From Acidimicrobiia bacterium (GTDB taxonomy: Bacteria; Actinomycetota; Acidimicrobiia; Spongiisociales; UBA4744): DNA of 36,278 nt. The DNA lies in the NCBI GenBank assembly GCA_029863625.1, contig JAOTUY010000031.1:1-36278 (forward strand), given 5' to 3'. The position numbers and the translations under genes are program-made. This document shows, piece after piece, positions 9,551-16,883 of this stretch; position 1 is the stretch's first letter; each line of letters opens with the position of its first letter. A model generated the notes under the pieces. It searched no databases. It was not told the DNA's origin and was given only the letters and a program-made list of their open reading frames with translations.

Positions 9551-10605
9551 GAGGCAATGTCCCGAACGCCGCCCGCATCGACGGCGGCAATCGTGCAGAC
9601 ACGGCGTTCCTCCCCCCGACGGGCCAGCTGGACCATCAGATCGACCGCACTCATCAACTGGCGACGAACTGCCACCTCCCCCACGCGGCGGTCACCAGAC
9701 AAGGCCAATGTCTCGATCCTCCACAAAGCTTCTTCCGGGCTGTTGGCATGGACAGTGCTCATCGAGCCTTGATGTCCCGTGTTGAGTGCAGACACGAGGT
9801 CGAGCGCTTCAGGACCCCGGACCTCTCCCAAGATGATCCGATCGGGACGCAATCGCAGCGCCGATCTCACCAGTTGCTGGAGGGTCATCTCCCCCGCTCC
9901 TTCAGCGTTGGACGGCCGGGCTTCGAGGCGGACGACGTGTCCGGACAGCTGGAGCTCGGCTGCGTCTTCAATCGTCACCACCCGTTCACCGGGTGGGATT
10001 TCGCCGGAGAGGACATTCAGGAGCGTGGTCTTCCCAGCGCCGGTTCCGCCCGCGACAAGAACATTGCGTCGCTCCCGAACTGCCGTTGAGAGCATCTCGG
10101 CACCTTCGGCCGGCAGGGCTCCCGTGGCTACTAGGGCGGCGAGGTTGGGAACTGCCGGAGTGAAGCGCCTAATCGCAACTATGGGACCGTCGACGGACAC
10201 CGGTGGCACTACGGCGTGGAGCCGGCTCCCGTCGGCCAGCCGGGCATCGACCGAAGGCGAGGCACGATCGAGACGCAGGCCGAGAGGTGCGATAACCCTC
10301 TCGATGGCGGCCACAACCGCCGCGGCGTCCCCATACCGGATAAGGGATCTCTCGAGGCGACCGGATCGTTCCACCCAGATCTCGTCGGGTCCGTTCACCA
10401 GTACGTCGGAGACGAGCGGGTCGCGTAGCAGAGCTTCAATAGGACCCAATCCGACCAGTGCATCGGTCACCGCGGTTGCCAGATCGGGACCGGCCAACGG
10501 AGCTTCCTCGGGGAGCAGGGCACGGACGGCAACGGTCACGGCTTCGCGTTGCAGGGGTACCTCAGACTCAACCAGATTGTCGACCAACCGGTCGATCAAT
10601 GCCAT
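9544..10605 (-). CDS. tadA: TadA/CpaF secretion ATPase
   Basis: A 353-residue hexameric motor ATPase of the type II/IV secretion superfamily, which powers Tad pilus assembly in the cytoplasm. Walker A is GGTGAGKTT (about 186-194). The Asp box and Walker B region (RPDRIILGEVRG, near 254-265) and the His box (HQGSMSTVHANS, near 279-290) are intact. The N-terminal domain carries LVSDVLVNGPDEIWVER. I chose the ATG at 10605, which has GGAGG at a 5-nt spacing; an in-frame GTG at 10617 has none. The start overlaps the end of the CpaE-like gene by 10 bp. It matches Rv3659c in gene order. Confidence 0.95.
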   Translation of the reverse strand: MALIDRLVDNLVESEVPLQREAVTVAVRALLPEEAPLAGPDLATAVTDALVGLGPIEALLRDPLVSDVLVNGPDEIWVERSGRLERSLIRYGDAAAVVAAIERVIAPLGLRLDRASPSVDARLADGSRLHAVVPPVSVDGPIVAIRRFTPAVPNLAALVATGALPAEGAEMLSTAVRERRNVLVAGGTGAGKTTLLNVLSGEIPPGERVVTIEDAAELQLSGHVVRLEARPSNAEGAGEMTLQQLVRSALRLRPDRIILGEVRGPEALDLVSALNTGHQGSMSTVHANSPEEALWRIETLALSGDRRVGEVAVRRQLMSAVDLMVQLARRGEERRVCTIAAVDAGGVRDIASW

Positions 10606-11144
10606 GGCAGCCTCCACACCTCACGCCAGGCCGCCACCCACCGGGAGTGGCGAGCGACCGTTCCGTTCAGCAAACCTGCCAGGAAGGCCGGACGGGGCCG
10701 CGGCAGAACCGGACCCGGTCCGGGCGGGGTAGCCACGAAACCGGTTCTCTGATAGACACACTGCATTTCGACCGTTGGTGCCAGCATCCCCGGTAGCAGC
10801 GGCCAGACCGGAACAAGTGGGGCCAGACCATCGGCAATATCCGGAGCGCCCACCCGCACCACCAGGTGGGGCCAGCCGATGAGCAGCGCATCTATCACTT
10901 CCCGGGCTTCGGCCTTGGCGACCCCGCCATTGCGCAGTACCGCGACCCCATTCCGGCCCGGCACCAGATCAACCCGGCGCGGGCCATCGGCCACCAGATC
11001 CGCCAGCGAGCCACTTCCTGGATAGACAGGACCGGCCGGATCGAGATCGACAACGAGCGCGGTGCCGGCGGCCGCTGCCAGGCCCAATGGAGCGACGGCC
11101 GATAGAAGCCCGTCATAGGCGGTCCAGACAGCGAGGGCAGGCAT
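10596..11144 (-). CDS. CpaE/Ssd-like protein lacking a P-loop
   Basis: A 182-residue protein in the position of the CpaE-like/Ssd gene of actinobacterial Tad clusters (Rv3660c). The middle resembles a ParA/MinD-type fold: LVVDLDPAGPVYPG matches the Asp strand, followed by SLADLVADG and LVPGRNGVAVLRNG. The region where Walker A should lie (PLGLAAAAGTA) has no GKT/GKS, and the N-terminal receiver-like part of longer homologues is missing. The C-terminus is Pro-rich, then basic and Trp-rich. CpaE/TadZ proteins position the pilus machinery; this one would have to do so without ATP binding. It is the first gene of the operon. AAGGA precedes the ATG at 11144 by 5 nt; another ATG lies at 11150. Confidence 0.7.
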   Translation of the reverse strand: MPALAVWTAYDGLLSAVAPLGLAAAAGTALVVDLDPAGPVYPGSGSLADLVADGPRRVDLVPGRNGVAVLRNGGVAKAEAREVIDALLIGWPHLVVRVGAPDIADGLAPLVPVWPLLPGMLAPTVEMQCVYQRTGFVATPPGPGPVLPRPRPAFLAGLLNGTVARHSRWVAAWREVWRLPWH

Positions 11145-11171
11145 GAGCATCCTTGTGCAGCGAACAAACGC

Positions 11172-11200
11172 AACGTATGGATTTGCCGGAGCCGCGACAA
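11172..11200 (-). promoter_or_regulatory. tad operon promoter
   Basis: On the minus strand, TTGTCG (11200-11195) and TACGTT (11177-11172) are separated by exactly 17 bp. The predicted transcription start is near 11165, giving a leader of about 20 nt before the CpaE-like gene. The -35 box forms half of the inverted repeat at 11191-11214. Confidence 0.6.
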
Positions 11201-11214
11201 CCCCTTGTCGCGGC
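11191..11214. promoter_or_regulatory. Perfect inverted repeat over the tad -35 box (candidate operator)
   Basis: GCCGCGACAA (11191-11200), a CCCC spacer and TTGTCGCGGC (11205-11214) form a perfect 10-bp inverted repeat. It lies between two divergent genes, so it is not placed as a terminator. One arm contains the tad -35 box, and the other faces the HAD phosphatase gene 40 bp away. A dimeric repressor bound here would block tad transcription. Confidence 0.5.
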
Positions 11215-11243
11215 AGCGGGTATGTGGCATGAATAGAGGTTTG

Positions 11244-11249
11244 TAGACT
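11244..11249 (+). promoter_or_regulatory. Leaderless -10 box of the HAD phosphatase gene
   Basis: TAGACT ends 5 nt before the GTG at 11255 and 8 nt before the GTG at 11258. No good ribosome-binding site is present, so a leaderless message starting at one of these GTG codons is likely. The same hexamer precedes the GDPD gene. Confidence 0.45.
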
Positions 11250-11254
11250 CTCCT

Positions 11255-12073
11255 GTGGTGACCGACTCAGCTACATCCCCCATCGCGGCCGCTTTCTTCG
11301 ACCTGGACAAGACCATCATCGCCAAGTCGTCGGCACTGGCGTTTGGTCGCCCTCTCTATCAAGCCGGGTTTCTCAACCGCCGGGCCCTCCTCAAAACGGG
11401 CATAGCCCAGATCAGCTACATGACCTTCGGTGCCGATCATGCGCAGATGGAACGGGCAAGAAAAGAGATGCTCGAGATCACCAAAGGTTGGGACAAGGTT
11501 GGTATTGAGGAGCTCGTTCGCGAGATCGTCGACGAGGTGGTATCCCCCCTCGTATACGCCGAGGCGCTCGCCTTGATCGACGAACACCGTCGGGTCGGTC
11601 GCAAGGTTGTCATCATTTCGTCGAGCCCCGAGGAGATCGTCAAACCACTCGCTCGCTACCTCGGGGTTGATCACGTCATCGCCAGCCGGGCGAAGGTCGA
11701 TGCCGAAGGCCTCTACACAGGAGAGATGGAGTTCTACGCGTATGCGGAATCGAAGGCGGACGCCATCCGGGAGCTGGCGCTAACCGAAGGCTTAGCTCTC
11801 CCCGACTCGTTTGCGTACTCGGACAGCGTGACCGACTTGCCGATGCTCGAGACGGTCGGCCACCCGGTGGTCGTCAATCCCGACAAGGAATTGGCTGAAA
11901 TCGCCGGGGAGCGCGATTGGCAAACCATGGACTTCGAGCGTCCGGTCACAATTCGCACCCGCTTGGCAACCCTGCCTCGACCTGTACCTTTGATCTCGGG
12001 AGCTGCCCTGGCTGGAGTAGTCGGCGGCGCTCTCGTCTTGTGGGCGATCCGGGCGCGTCAGAAGCTGTCGTAG
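11255..12073 (+). CDS. HAD-IB family phosphatase (SerB/Rv3661-like)
   Basis: A 272-residue haloacid-dehalogenase phosphatase of subfamily IB. Motif I is DLDKT (D16, D18). Motif II is in VVIISSSPEEI (near 118-128). K167 is the likely motif III lysine. Motif IV is SDSVTDLP (D190, D194). The C-terminus has a single hydrophobic segment (about 245-265), suggesting membrane attachment. Substrate is unknown; relatives act on phosphoserine or lysophospholipid-like phosphates. It diverges from the tad operon exactly as Rv3661 diverges from Rv3660c, a conserved actinobacterial arrangement. The second GTG at 11258 is an equally possible start. A copy of the dispersed repeat begins at its stop codon. Confidence 0.88.
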   Translation: MVTDSATSPIAAAFFDLDKTIIAKSSALAFGRPLYQAGFLNRRALLKTGIAQISYMTFGADHAQMERARKEMLEITKGWDKVGIEELVREIVDEVVSPLVYAEALALIDEHRRVGRKVVIISSSPEEIVKPLARYLGVDHVIASRAKVDAEGLYTGEMEFYAYAESKADAIRELALTEGLALPDSFAYSDSVTDLPMLETVGHPVVVNPDKELAEIAGERDWQTMDFERPVTIRTRLATLPRPVPLISGAALAGVVGGALVLWAIRARQKLS

Positions 12074-12094
12074 TTCTTCGTTCTTGGTTCCTCG
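12073..12094 (-). repeat. Dispersed 22-bp intergenic repeat, copy 2 (inverted)
   Basis: The reverse complement of this segment is identical over 22 bp to 6047-6068. It starts on the last base of the HAD phosphatase stop codon and lies between that gene and the convergent GNAT gene. The next nine bases after GGTTC (CTCGCCAGG, 12091-12099) also resemble a stretch 5' of copy 1 (near 6029-6037). Confidence 0.6.
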
Positions 12095-12126
12095 CCAGGC
12101 GGATGACTGATACCGGCCGTGAAGCT

Positions 12127-12654
12127 TCAGGTTGATGCTCTGAGGTCTCGCACATAACGGACCGCCGTCACGGCATCCGATCCGATGACCATCCGCTTCT
12201 GAGCGCCGTCCGTTCGCCAGCCGCCAATTTCGTAGAACCGGCGGGCCCGCTGGTTGTCGCGCAGCACCCACAGGCTGGCGTTCTCATAGCCGCTCGCCCG
12301 GAAACGGTCCTCGGCGCCGAGCAAGAGACAACGGCCGAAGCCCCCATCCCAATGGTCGGGCTCCACGTACATGGCGTATAACTCCCCCGCCTCGGGGACC
12401 CGGCGGTCGTCGTCGTCGCAGTGACCGATAGTCACAAAACCGGACACGTCCTCATCATTCTCCACCACGAGGATCGCCCACCGCGGTGGAACCCGAGCCA
12501 GCCGCGAGTTCCACCAATCGAGCCGGGTGGTCGCCGTGAGCCCGTTAAGGAATACTTCGGAGAGCAAGCCGCGGTAGGCCGCCTGCCACGAGACCGCCTG
12601 GATCTGCGCCAGTCGGGTGGCATCGGCGGGTCGTGCGTCCCGGACCTCCGTCAT
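12127..12654 (-). CDS. GNAT-family N-acetyltransferase
   Basis: A 175-residue acetyl-CoA-dependent acyltransferase. It starts MTEVRDARPADATRLAQIQ, a typical GNAT beta1-alpha1 opening. Motif A is ELYAMYVEPDHWDGGFGRCLL with the acetyl-CoA loop in the WDGGFGRCL part. Motif B is SLWVLRDNQRARRFYEIGGW near the C-terminus. The substrate cannot be predicted. The frame is open to 12777, but the ATG at 12654 is chosen because family homology begins there and a TACGCT -10 box lies 6 nt before it, so the mRNA would be leaderless. It is divergent from the MFS gene, whose start is 83 bp away. Confidence 0.88.
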   Translation of the reverse strand: MTEVRDARPADATRLAQIQAVSWQAAYRGLLSEVFLNGLTATTRLDWWNSRLARVPPRWAILVVENDEDVSGFVTIGHCDDDDRRVPEAGELYAMYVEPDHWDGGFGRCLLLGAEDRFRASGYENASLWVLRDNQRARRFYEIGGWRTDGAQKRMVIGSDAVTAVRYVRDLRAST

Positions 12655-12660
12655 CGCCCG

Positions 12661-12666
12661 AGCGTA
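12661..12666 (-). promoter_or_regulatory. Leaderless -10 box of the GNAT gene
   Basis: TACGCT on the minus strand lies 6 nt before the ATG at 12654. No ribosome-binding site lies between. No clear -35 box is visible. Confidence 0.4.
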
Positions 12667-12722
12667 CGTGATCACAACGGCCCGTGCGCCGCACGGCGCC
12701 CCTGCGCAGGTGCCGTCGTCGC

Positions 12723-12728
12723 TAGTGT
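12723..12728 (+). promoter_or_regulatory. Leaderless -10 box of the MFS gene
   Basis: TAGTGT lies 8 nt before the GTG at 12737, the preferred start of the MFS transporter. No ribosome-binding site is present. No clear -35 box is visible. Confidence 0.35.
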
Positions 12729-12736
12729 CGACCGCC

Positions 12737-14089
12737 GTGACAAAGAGACGGCCCACAGCCCGATCACGACTCGGCATTAACTACCGGCGTCTGTGGTTCG
12801 CCAGCGCGATCTCCAACTTCGGGGACGGGGTGGCCGGAGTGGCCTATCCCTGGCTGGCTTCGGCCATCACCCGCGACCCTCTCCAGATCGCTCTCATCGG
12901 CGTTGCGAACCGTCTGCCCTGGTTGCTCTTCTCGCTGCCGGCGGGGGTGCTGACCGACCGACTCGACCGCCGCAAGATTGTGGCAACGATGGACGCTTTT
13001 CGGTTCCTGCTCACGCTGGTTGTGGGTTTGGTCGTGTTCGCAGGACGAGAAGGATTGGCGACTCCCGGTGACATCGCGGCCGGGACCGCCACCCCACACC
13101 CCAACGCAACAGCCTTCTTGATAATGCTGTACGGGTCGTCGCTCCTATTCGGTTTCGCGGAGGTGCTTCGCGACAACGCCGCTCAGACGCTCATGCCGAG
13201 CATCGTCGATCCGGAGCATCTCGAGACCGCCAACGGGCGGTTGTGGGGCGCCGAGATGGTGATGAACTCGTTTGTCGGTCCCCCGGCCGGCGGGTTGCTG
13301 ATCGCCGCCGGGTTTGCGCTGCCGTTCTTTGTCGACGCAGGAACGTTTGCGTTCGGGGCGGCGCTGATCTTCCTCATCACCGGATCGTTTCGACCGCCAG
13401 GCGCTCGACAAGAAAGAGTGGACTGGCGGGCCGAAATCGGTGAAGGCCTGCGATGGCTATGGAACCATCGATTGTTGCGCGCCATGGCCCTCATCCTGGG
13501 AGGAATGAATGCCATGTTGAGTATGACAATGGCGACATACGTACTTTTCGTTCAAGAGATCCTCGAATTGGAGGCAACCCAGTTCGGATTGCTGATGACC
13601 GCAGGCGCCCTCGGCGGAGTCGCGGGTAGTTTGCTGGCCACCCGCGTGAGTGCAGCCTTGGGTCGGGGCCCTTCGCTGTTCCTATCCCTCATAGGATCGG
13701 CCATCACGCTGGCCGTGACGGGAGCCACCTCGTCAGCGATTGTGGTCTGGGCGATGTTTGTTGTCTCGTCGTTCCTGGGTGTCCTGTGGAACGTGATAAC
13801 CGTCTCGCTACGGCAGGCAATCATCCCGGACGGTCTGCTCGGAAGGGTGAACAGCGTGTACCGGTTGTTGGCGTGGGGCACTATGCCGGTTGGCATGGTG
13901 CTCGGTGGAGCGATCGTGTCCTTAACGGAAGGCTGGGCCGGGCGGGAACTGGGGCTCCGGATGCCCTTCTATGGCGCGGCCGCCATCTTTCTCGCCCTCT
14001 TTGCGCTTGCTCTCCCGCGCCTCGGTTCCGAGAAAATCGAGGCAGCTCGCCGGGCGGCGATTTCGCCCGAGGCTCAGGATGGGGGCTAG
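12737..14089 (+). CDS. MFS efflux transporter (MFS_3/EntS-like)
   Basis: A 450-residue major facilitator protein with about 12 membrane segments. The first helix (LWFASAISNFGDGVAGVAYPWL) and the motif-A loop (AGVLTDRLDRRKIV) fit the drug/siderophore exporter branch (PF05977, EntS-like). The frame extends upstream to 12617, over the GNAT gene. I place the start at the GTG at 12737, 8 nt after a TAGTGT box, because the added upstream residues look random and are antisense to GNAT. The substrate is unknown. The stop codon shares the tetranucleotide CTAG (14086-14089) with the stop of the convergent gene. Confidence 0.87.
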   Translation: MTKRRPTARSRLGINYRRLWFASAISNFGDGVAGVAYPWLASAITRDPLQIALIGVANRLPWLLFSLPAGVLTDRLDRRKIVATMDAFRFLLTLVVGLVVFAGREGLATPGDIAAGTATPHPNATAFLIMLYGSSLLFGFAEVLRDNAAQTLMPSIVDPEHLETANGRLWGAEMVMNSFVGPPAGGLLIAAGFALPFFVDAGTFAFGAALIFLITGSFRPPGARQERVDWRAEIGEGLRWLWNHRLLRAMALILGGMNAMLSMTMATYVLFVQEILELEATQFGLLMTAGALGGVAGSLLATRVSAALGRGPSLFLSLIGSAITLAVTGATSSAIVVWAMFVVSSFLGVLWNVITVSLRQAIIPDGLLGRVNSVYRLLAWGTMPVGMVLGGAIVSLTEGWAGRELGLRMPFYGAAAIFLALFALALPRLGSEKIEAARRAAISPEAQDGG

Positions 14090-14697
14090 GTCTCTTCCGC
14101 CGCTTCTTCCGCCGCATTTTCCGCCGCTTCTTGCGCCGCTTCCTCCGCCGCTTCCTCCGCCGCTCGTCGCGCCGATCGGCGCCCCCCTCTGTGCTTCCCT
14201 CTGTGTTTCCCGGCGACCCGGTCGCCCATCGCCCAAACCGCCAGGAGGGCCAAGGCCACTGCGGTCAGCGCTACGGCTCCCCATCCCCACCGGCGGGTCG
14301 TGGGCGAGAGCGGTTGGCTGCCGTCATCCGCTTCGACATCGACCCCTTCCCCCATCCCGATCAACGCCGGATCGAGGCCCAGCTCGAGCAATGTGGTAGG
14401 CCCTGAGACGCTGCCTTCCCCGTCCGCGTATATCACTTCAAATACGATCACGTAGTTCATGACATCGAGGTCGGTCAGGCCCGCCCACACACCTCCGCCC
14501 CGGTTTCCGAGACTGATCGTCTCCTGGGTCTGACCGGGGTCGACCGCGTGCACGGCAACGGCCACCGGGTCGCCTGCGACCGCCACTTCGAATTCGACCT
14601 GAAGACGGTCACCGACCGGAGTGCCCTCGACAGCTGCTTCCCCAAATGGGCTGCCCAGCACGACGACCGCCATGAGCGCTGCCACTTTGCTGACCAT
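14086..14697 (-). CDS. Exported single-pass membrane protein with AAEE tetrapeptide tail
   Basis: A 203-residue protein I do not recognise. It has a signal peptide (1 to about 22), an extracytoplasmic beta-rich domain (about 23-135), one membrane helix (about 138-157) and a charged cytoplasmic tail. The tail first carries two GKHR repeats and an Arg cluster (158-178), then six tetrapeptides of the AAEE type (179-202). Opposite charges are therefore stacked next to each other, and the acidic part should form a helix. Both parts are encoded by 12-bp tandem repeats. Topology resembles YcnI/CopC-like anchored proteins, but sequence evidence for that is weak. The ATG at 14697 is preceded 6 nt upstream by TACAGT, so the message may be leaderless. 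It converges with the MFS gene. Confidence 0.72.
   Translation of the reverse strand: MVSKVAALMAVVVLGSPFGEAAVEGTPVGDRLQVEFEVAVAGDPVAVAVHAVDPGQTQETISLGNRGGGVWAGLTDLDVMNYVIVFEVIYADGEGSVSGPTTLLELGLDPALIGMGEGVDVEADDGSQPLSPTTRRWGWGAVALTAVALALLAVWAMGDRVAGKHRGKHRGGRRSARRAAEEAAEEAAQEAAENAAEEAAEET
14093..14164. repeat. 12-bp tandem repeat array, six units
   Basis: Six consecutive 12-bp units of the form TCTTCCGCCGCT (14093-14164), each differing from the consensus at no more than two or three positions. The fifth and sixth are identical. A degenerate seventh unit follows. The array stays in frame and encodes the AAEE tetrapeptides of the minus-strand membrane protein, so copy number could change without a frameshift. 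Confidence 0.8.
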
Positions 14698-14703
14698 ACC
14701 GCG

Positions 14704-14709
14704 ACTGTA
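14704..14709 (-). promoter_or_regulatory. Leaderless -10 box of the AAEE-tail protein gene
   Basis: TACAGT on the minus strand lies 6 nt before the ATG at 14697. No ribosome-binding site lies between. Confidence 0.4.
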
Positions 14710-14737
14710 CAGGCCAAATCGAGAAGCCAGGCAACTG

Positions 14738-14765
14738 TTGAACGCACGCCTGAACCGGCTACCCT
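14738..14765 (+). promoter_or_regulatory. leuCD promoter
   Basis: TTGAAC (14738-14743) and TACCCT (14760-14765) are separated by 16 bp. The expected start is near 14772, leaving a leader of about 20 nt that contains AGGAGG (14781-14786), 5 nt before the leuC ATG. There is no room for a leucine attenuator or T-box. Confidence 0.55.
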
Positions 14766-14791
14766 CAAGCGCTCACTGATAGGAGGCTCCC

Positions 14792-16201
14792 ATGGCGGCG
14801 CCTAAAACGATGTTTGACAAGGTTTGGGAAAGCCATGTGGTGCACCGGGCACCCGGCGAACCAGACCTATTGTACGTCGACATGCATCTGGTCCACGAAG
14901 TGACCTCACCCCAGGCTTTCGCGAGCTTGCGCCTGGCCGGCCGCCGGGTGCGACGGCCGGATTTGTCCCTGGCCACGATCGATCACGGTGTCCCGACGAC
15001 CGATCGCCACCTGGGGATATCTGATCCGCTTTCCCGAACCCAGATCGACGCCCTCATCCGCAACTGCGAGGAGTTTGGAATAACGCTCTACGGCATCGAT
15101 GACCCCCGCCAGGGCATCGTGCACATAATCGGACCCGAGCAAGGCATCACCCAGCCCGGTATGACCATCGTGTGCGGCGACAGCCACACGGCTACCCACG
15201 GCGCGTTCGGGGCATTGGCCTTTGGCATCGGCACATCGGAGGTCGAGCACGTGCTCGCCACCCAGACGCTGCCGCAGGCCAAACCGAAGAGCATGGCCGT
15301 CACCGTGAACGGGAGCCTGCTCGCCGGAATCACCGCCAAGGACGTGATCCTCGGAATCATCGCCCGCATCGGAGTGGCGGGCGGGGCCGGACATGTCATC
15401 GAATACCGGGGTGAGGTGATCCGGTCCCTTTCGATGGCCGGCCGCATGACGATCTGCAACATGTCCATCGAGGGCGGCGCACGCGCCGGGATGATCGCCC
15501 CCGACGAAACCACTTTCTCTTATGTCGAAGGCCGGGCGCACGCACCGAGCGGAAGCGACTGGGAGACGGCAATCGAGGCGTGGGAGAAGCTGCCGACCGA
15601 AGACGGCGCCGGCTTCGACACCGAAGTGCACATCGAGGCCAAAGACCTCTCCCCTTACGTCTCGTGGGGCACCAACCCCGCCCAGACGGTGCCGGTCACG
15701 GCCACCGTCCCCTCCCCCGACTCTTTTGACGATCCGCACGACCGGGATTCGACCAACCGCGCTCTCAAGTACATGGGGCTGGAACCGGGAACACCGATCA
15801 CCGAAATCGCCCTCGACCGGGTCTTCATCGGCTCTTGTACCAATGCCCGGATCGAGGATCTGCGCGAGGCCGCCCGGGTCGTAGCCGGCAAAAAGGTGCA
15901 CGGCTCGGTGGGAGCAATGATCGTCCCCGGTTCAGGGTTGGTGAAACTCCAGGCCGAAGAGGAAGGCCTCGATCGGGTATTCCAGGATGCCGGATTCGAA
16001 TGGCGCCAGGCCGGCTGTTCAATGTGTCTCGGTATGAACCCGGACATCCTCTCACCGGGCGAACGATGCGCGTCCACCTCAAACCGAAATTTCGAGGGCC
16101 GGCAAGGCAAGGGCGGGCGCACCCATCTCGTTAGCCCGGTGATGGCCGCGGCCGCGGCTATCGCCGGGCATTTCGTCGACATCCGCGAGTGGGAGATATA
16201 G
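14792..16201 (+). CDS. leuC: 3-isopropylmalate dehydratase large subunit
   Basis: A 469-residue aconitase-family enzyme that, with LeuD, isomerises 2-isopropylmalate to 3-isopropylmalate in leucine biosynthesis. The three cysteines that bind the [4Fe-4S] cluster are present: C349 in [11 protein letters not shown], and C409 and C412 in [21 protein letters not shown] (128-140) is the substrate-binding signature. Length equals that of the family. The start is clear: AGGAGG then 5 nt then ATG. leuD follows 2 nt after the stop, so the pair forms an operon. Confidence 0.98.
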   Translation: MAAPKTMFDKVWESHVVHRAPGEPDLLYVDMHLVHEVTSPQAFASLRLAGRRVRRPDLSLATIDHGVPTTDRHLGISDPLSRTQIDALIRNCEEFGITLYGIDDPRQGIVHIIGPEQGITQPGMTIVCGDSHTATHGAFGALAFGIGTSEVEHVLATQTLPQAKPKSMAVTVNGSLLAGITAKDVILGIIARIGVAGGAGHVIEYRGEVIRSLSMAGRMTICNMSIEGGARAGMIAPDETTFSYVEGRAHAPSGSDWETAIEAWEKLPTEDGAGFDTEVHIEAKDLSPYVSWGTNPAQTVPVTATVPSPDSFDDPHDRDSTNRALKYMGLEPGTPITEIALDRVFIGSCTNARIEDLREAARVVAGKKVHGSVGAMIVPGSGLVKLQAEEEGLDRVFQDAGFEWRQAGCSMCLGMNPDILSPGERCASTSNRNFEGRQGKGGRTHLVSPVMAAAAAIAGHFVDIREWEI

Positions 16202-16203
16202 GC

Positions 16204-16809
16204 GTGGAACCATTTCTTTCCATTCGGGCGACGATGGCCGCCTTGCCCCGTGCCGACGTCGACACCGACCAGATCATGCCAAAACAGTTTCTCAAACGAG
16301 TGGAACGTACCGGATACGGCGAGTTCCTCTTTCACGATTGGAGACGGACCCCCGACGGAGAACTTGACCCCAACTTCGTGCTCAACAAGCCGGAGTACCG
16401 CAACGCTGGCATCCTGGTGACGGGCCGTAATTTCGGCGGAGGATCATCGCGCGAACATGCTCCCTGGGGCCTGCAGGACTGGGGATTCCGGGCCATCGTT
16501 GCCCCGTCCTTCGCAGATATCTTCGCAACGAACTGCACCCAGATCGGCTTGCTCCCGGTTGAGCTCTCCCCCAAGGAAGTCATCTGGCTCACGGAACTCG
16601 CCCAGCAGCGCCCCGATGCGGAAGTTGACATCGACCTGACCGCCCAGACGGTGACGGCCGAAGGCTTCGCGGCCACCTTTGAGATCGATCCCTACATCAA
16701 ACATCGCCTCCTCCACGGCCTCGACGACATCGAAGTAACCCTGCAACGCGACCCCGAGATCGCCGACTTCGAAGGGCAGCGGCCCGGCTACCTTCCCGTT
16801 GCCCGGTGA
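16204..16809 (+). CDS. leuD: 3-isopropylmalate dehydratase small subunit
   Basis: A 201-residue swivel-domain subunit of isopropylmalate isomerase. Family signatures include ADVDTDQIMPKQFLK near the start, and GRNFGGGSSREHAPW, which closes over the substrate. The GTG at 16204 is preferred: GGGAGA lies about 8 nt upstream and MEPFLSIRATMAALP is the family-like beginning. A GTG at 16189 inside leuC is also in frame. No leuA or leuB is present in the window. Confidence 0.96.
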   Translation: MEPFLSIRATMAALPRADVDTDQIMPKQFLKRVERTGYGEFLFHDWRRTPDGELDPNFVLNKPEYRNAGILVTGRNFGGGSSREHAPWGLQDWGFRAIVAPSFADIFATNCTQIGLLPVELSPKEVIWLTELAQQRPDAEVDIDLTAQTVTAEGFAATFEIDPYIKHRLLHGLDDIEVTLQRDPEIADFEGQRPGYLPVAR

Positions 16810-16883
16810 TTCCGGAAGTAGCTCACCACCCCCAACTTCTCATCAGCGGCGTCAGAGTTGTGAACGATGTGCGCAGCCGGATT

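Noticed and set aside
14093..14176. Tandem repeats considered as a CRISPR-like or regulatory array
   Set aside because: The units are 12 bp with no spacers and stay in frame within a coding region. They are a protein-coding minisatellite.
14906..15901. 331-codon minus-strand frame across leuC
   Set aside because: It is antisense to an intact leuC, rich in Gly/Asp/Arg/His, with no motif. It is a GC-frame shadow.
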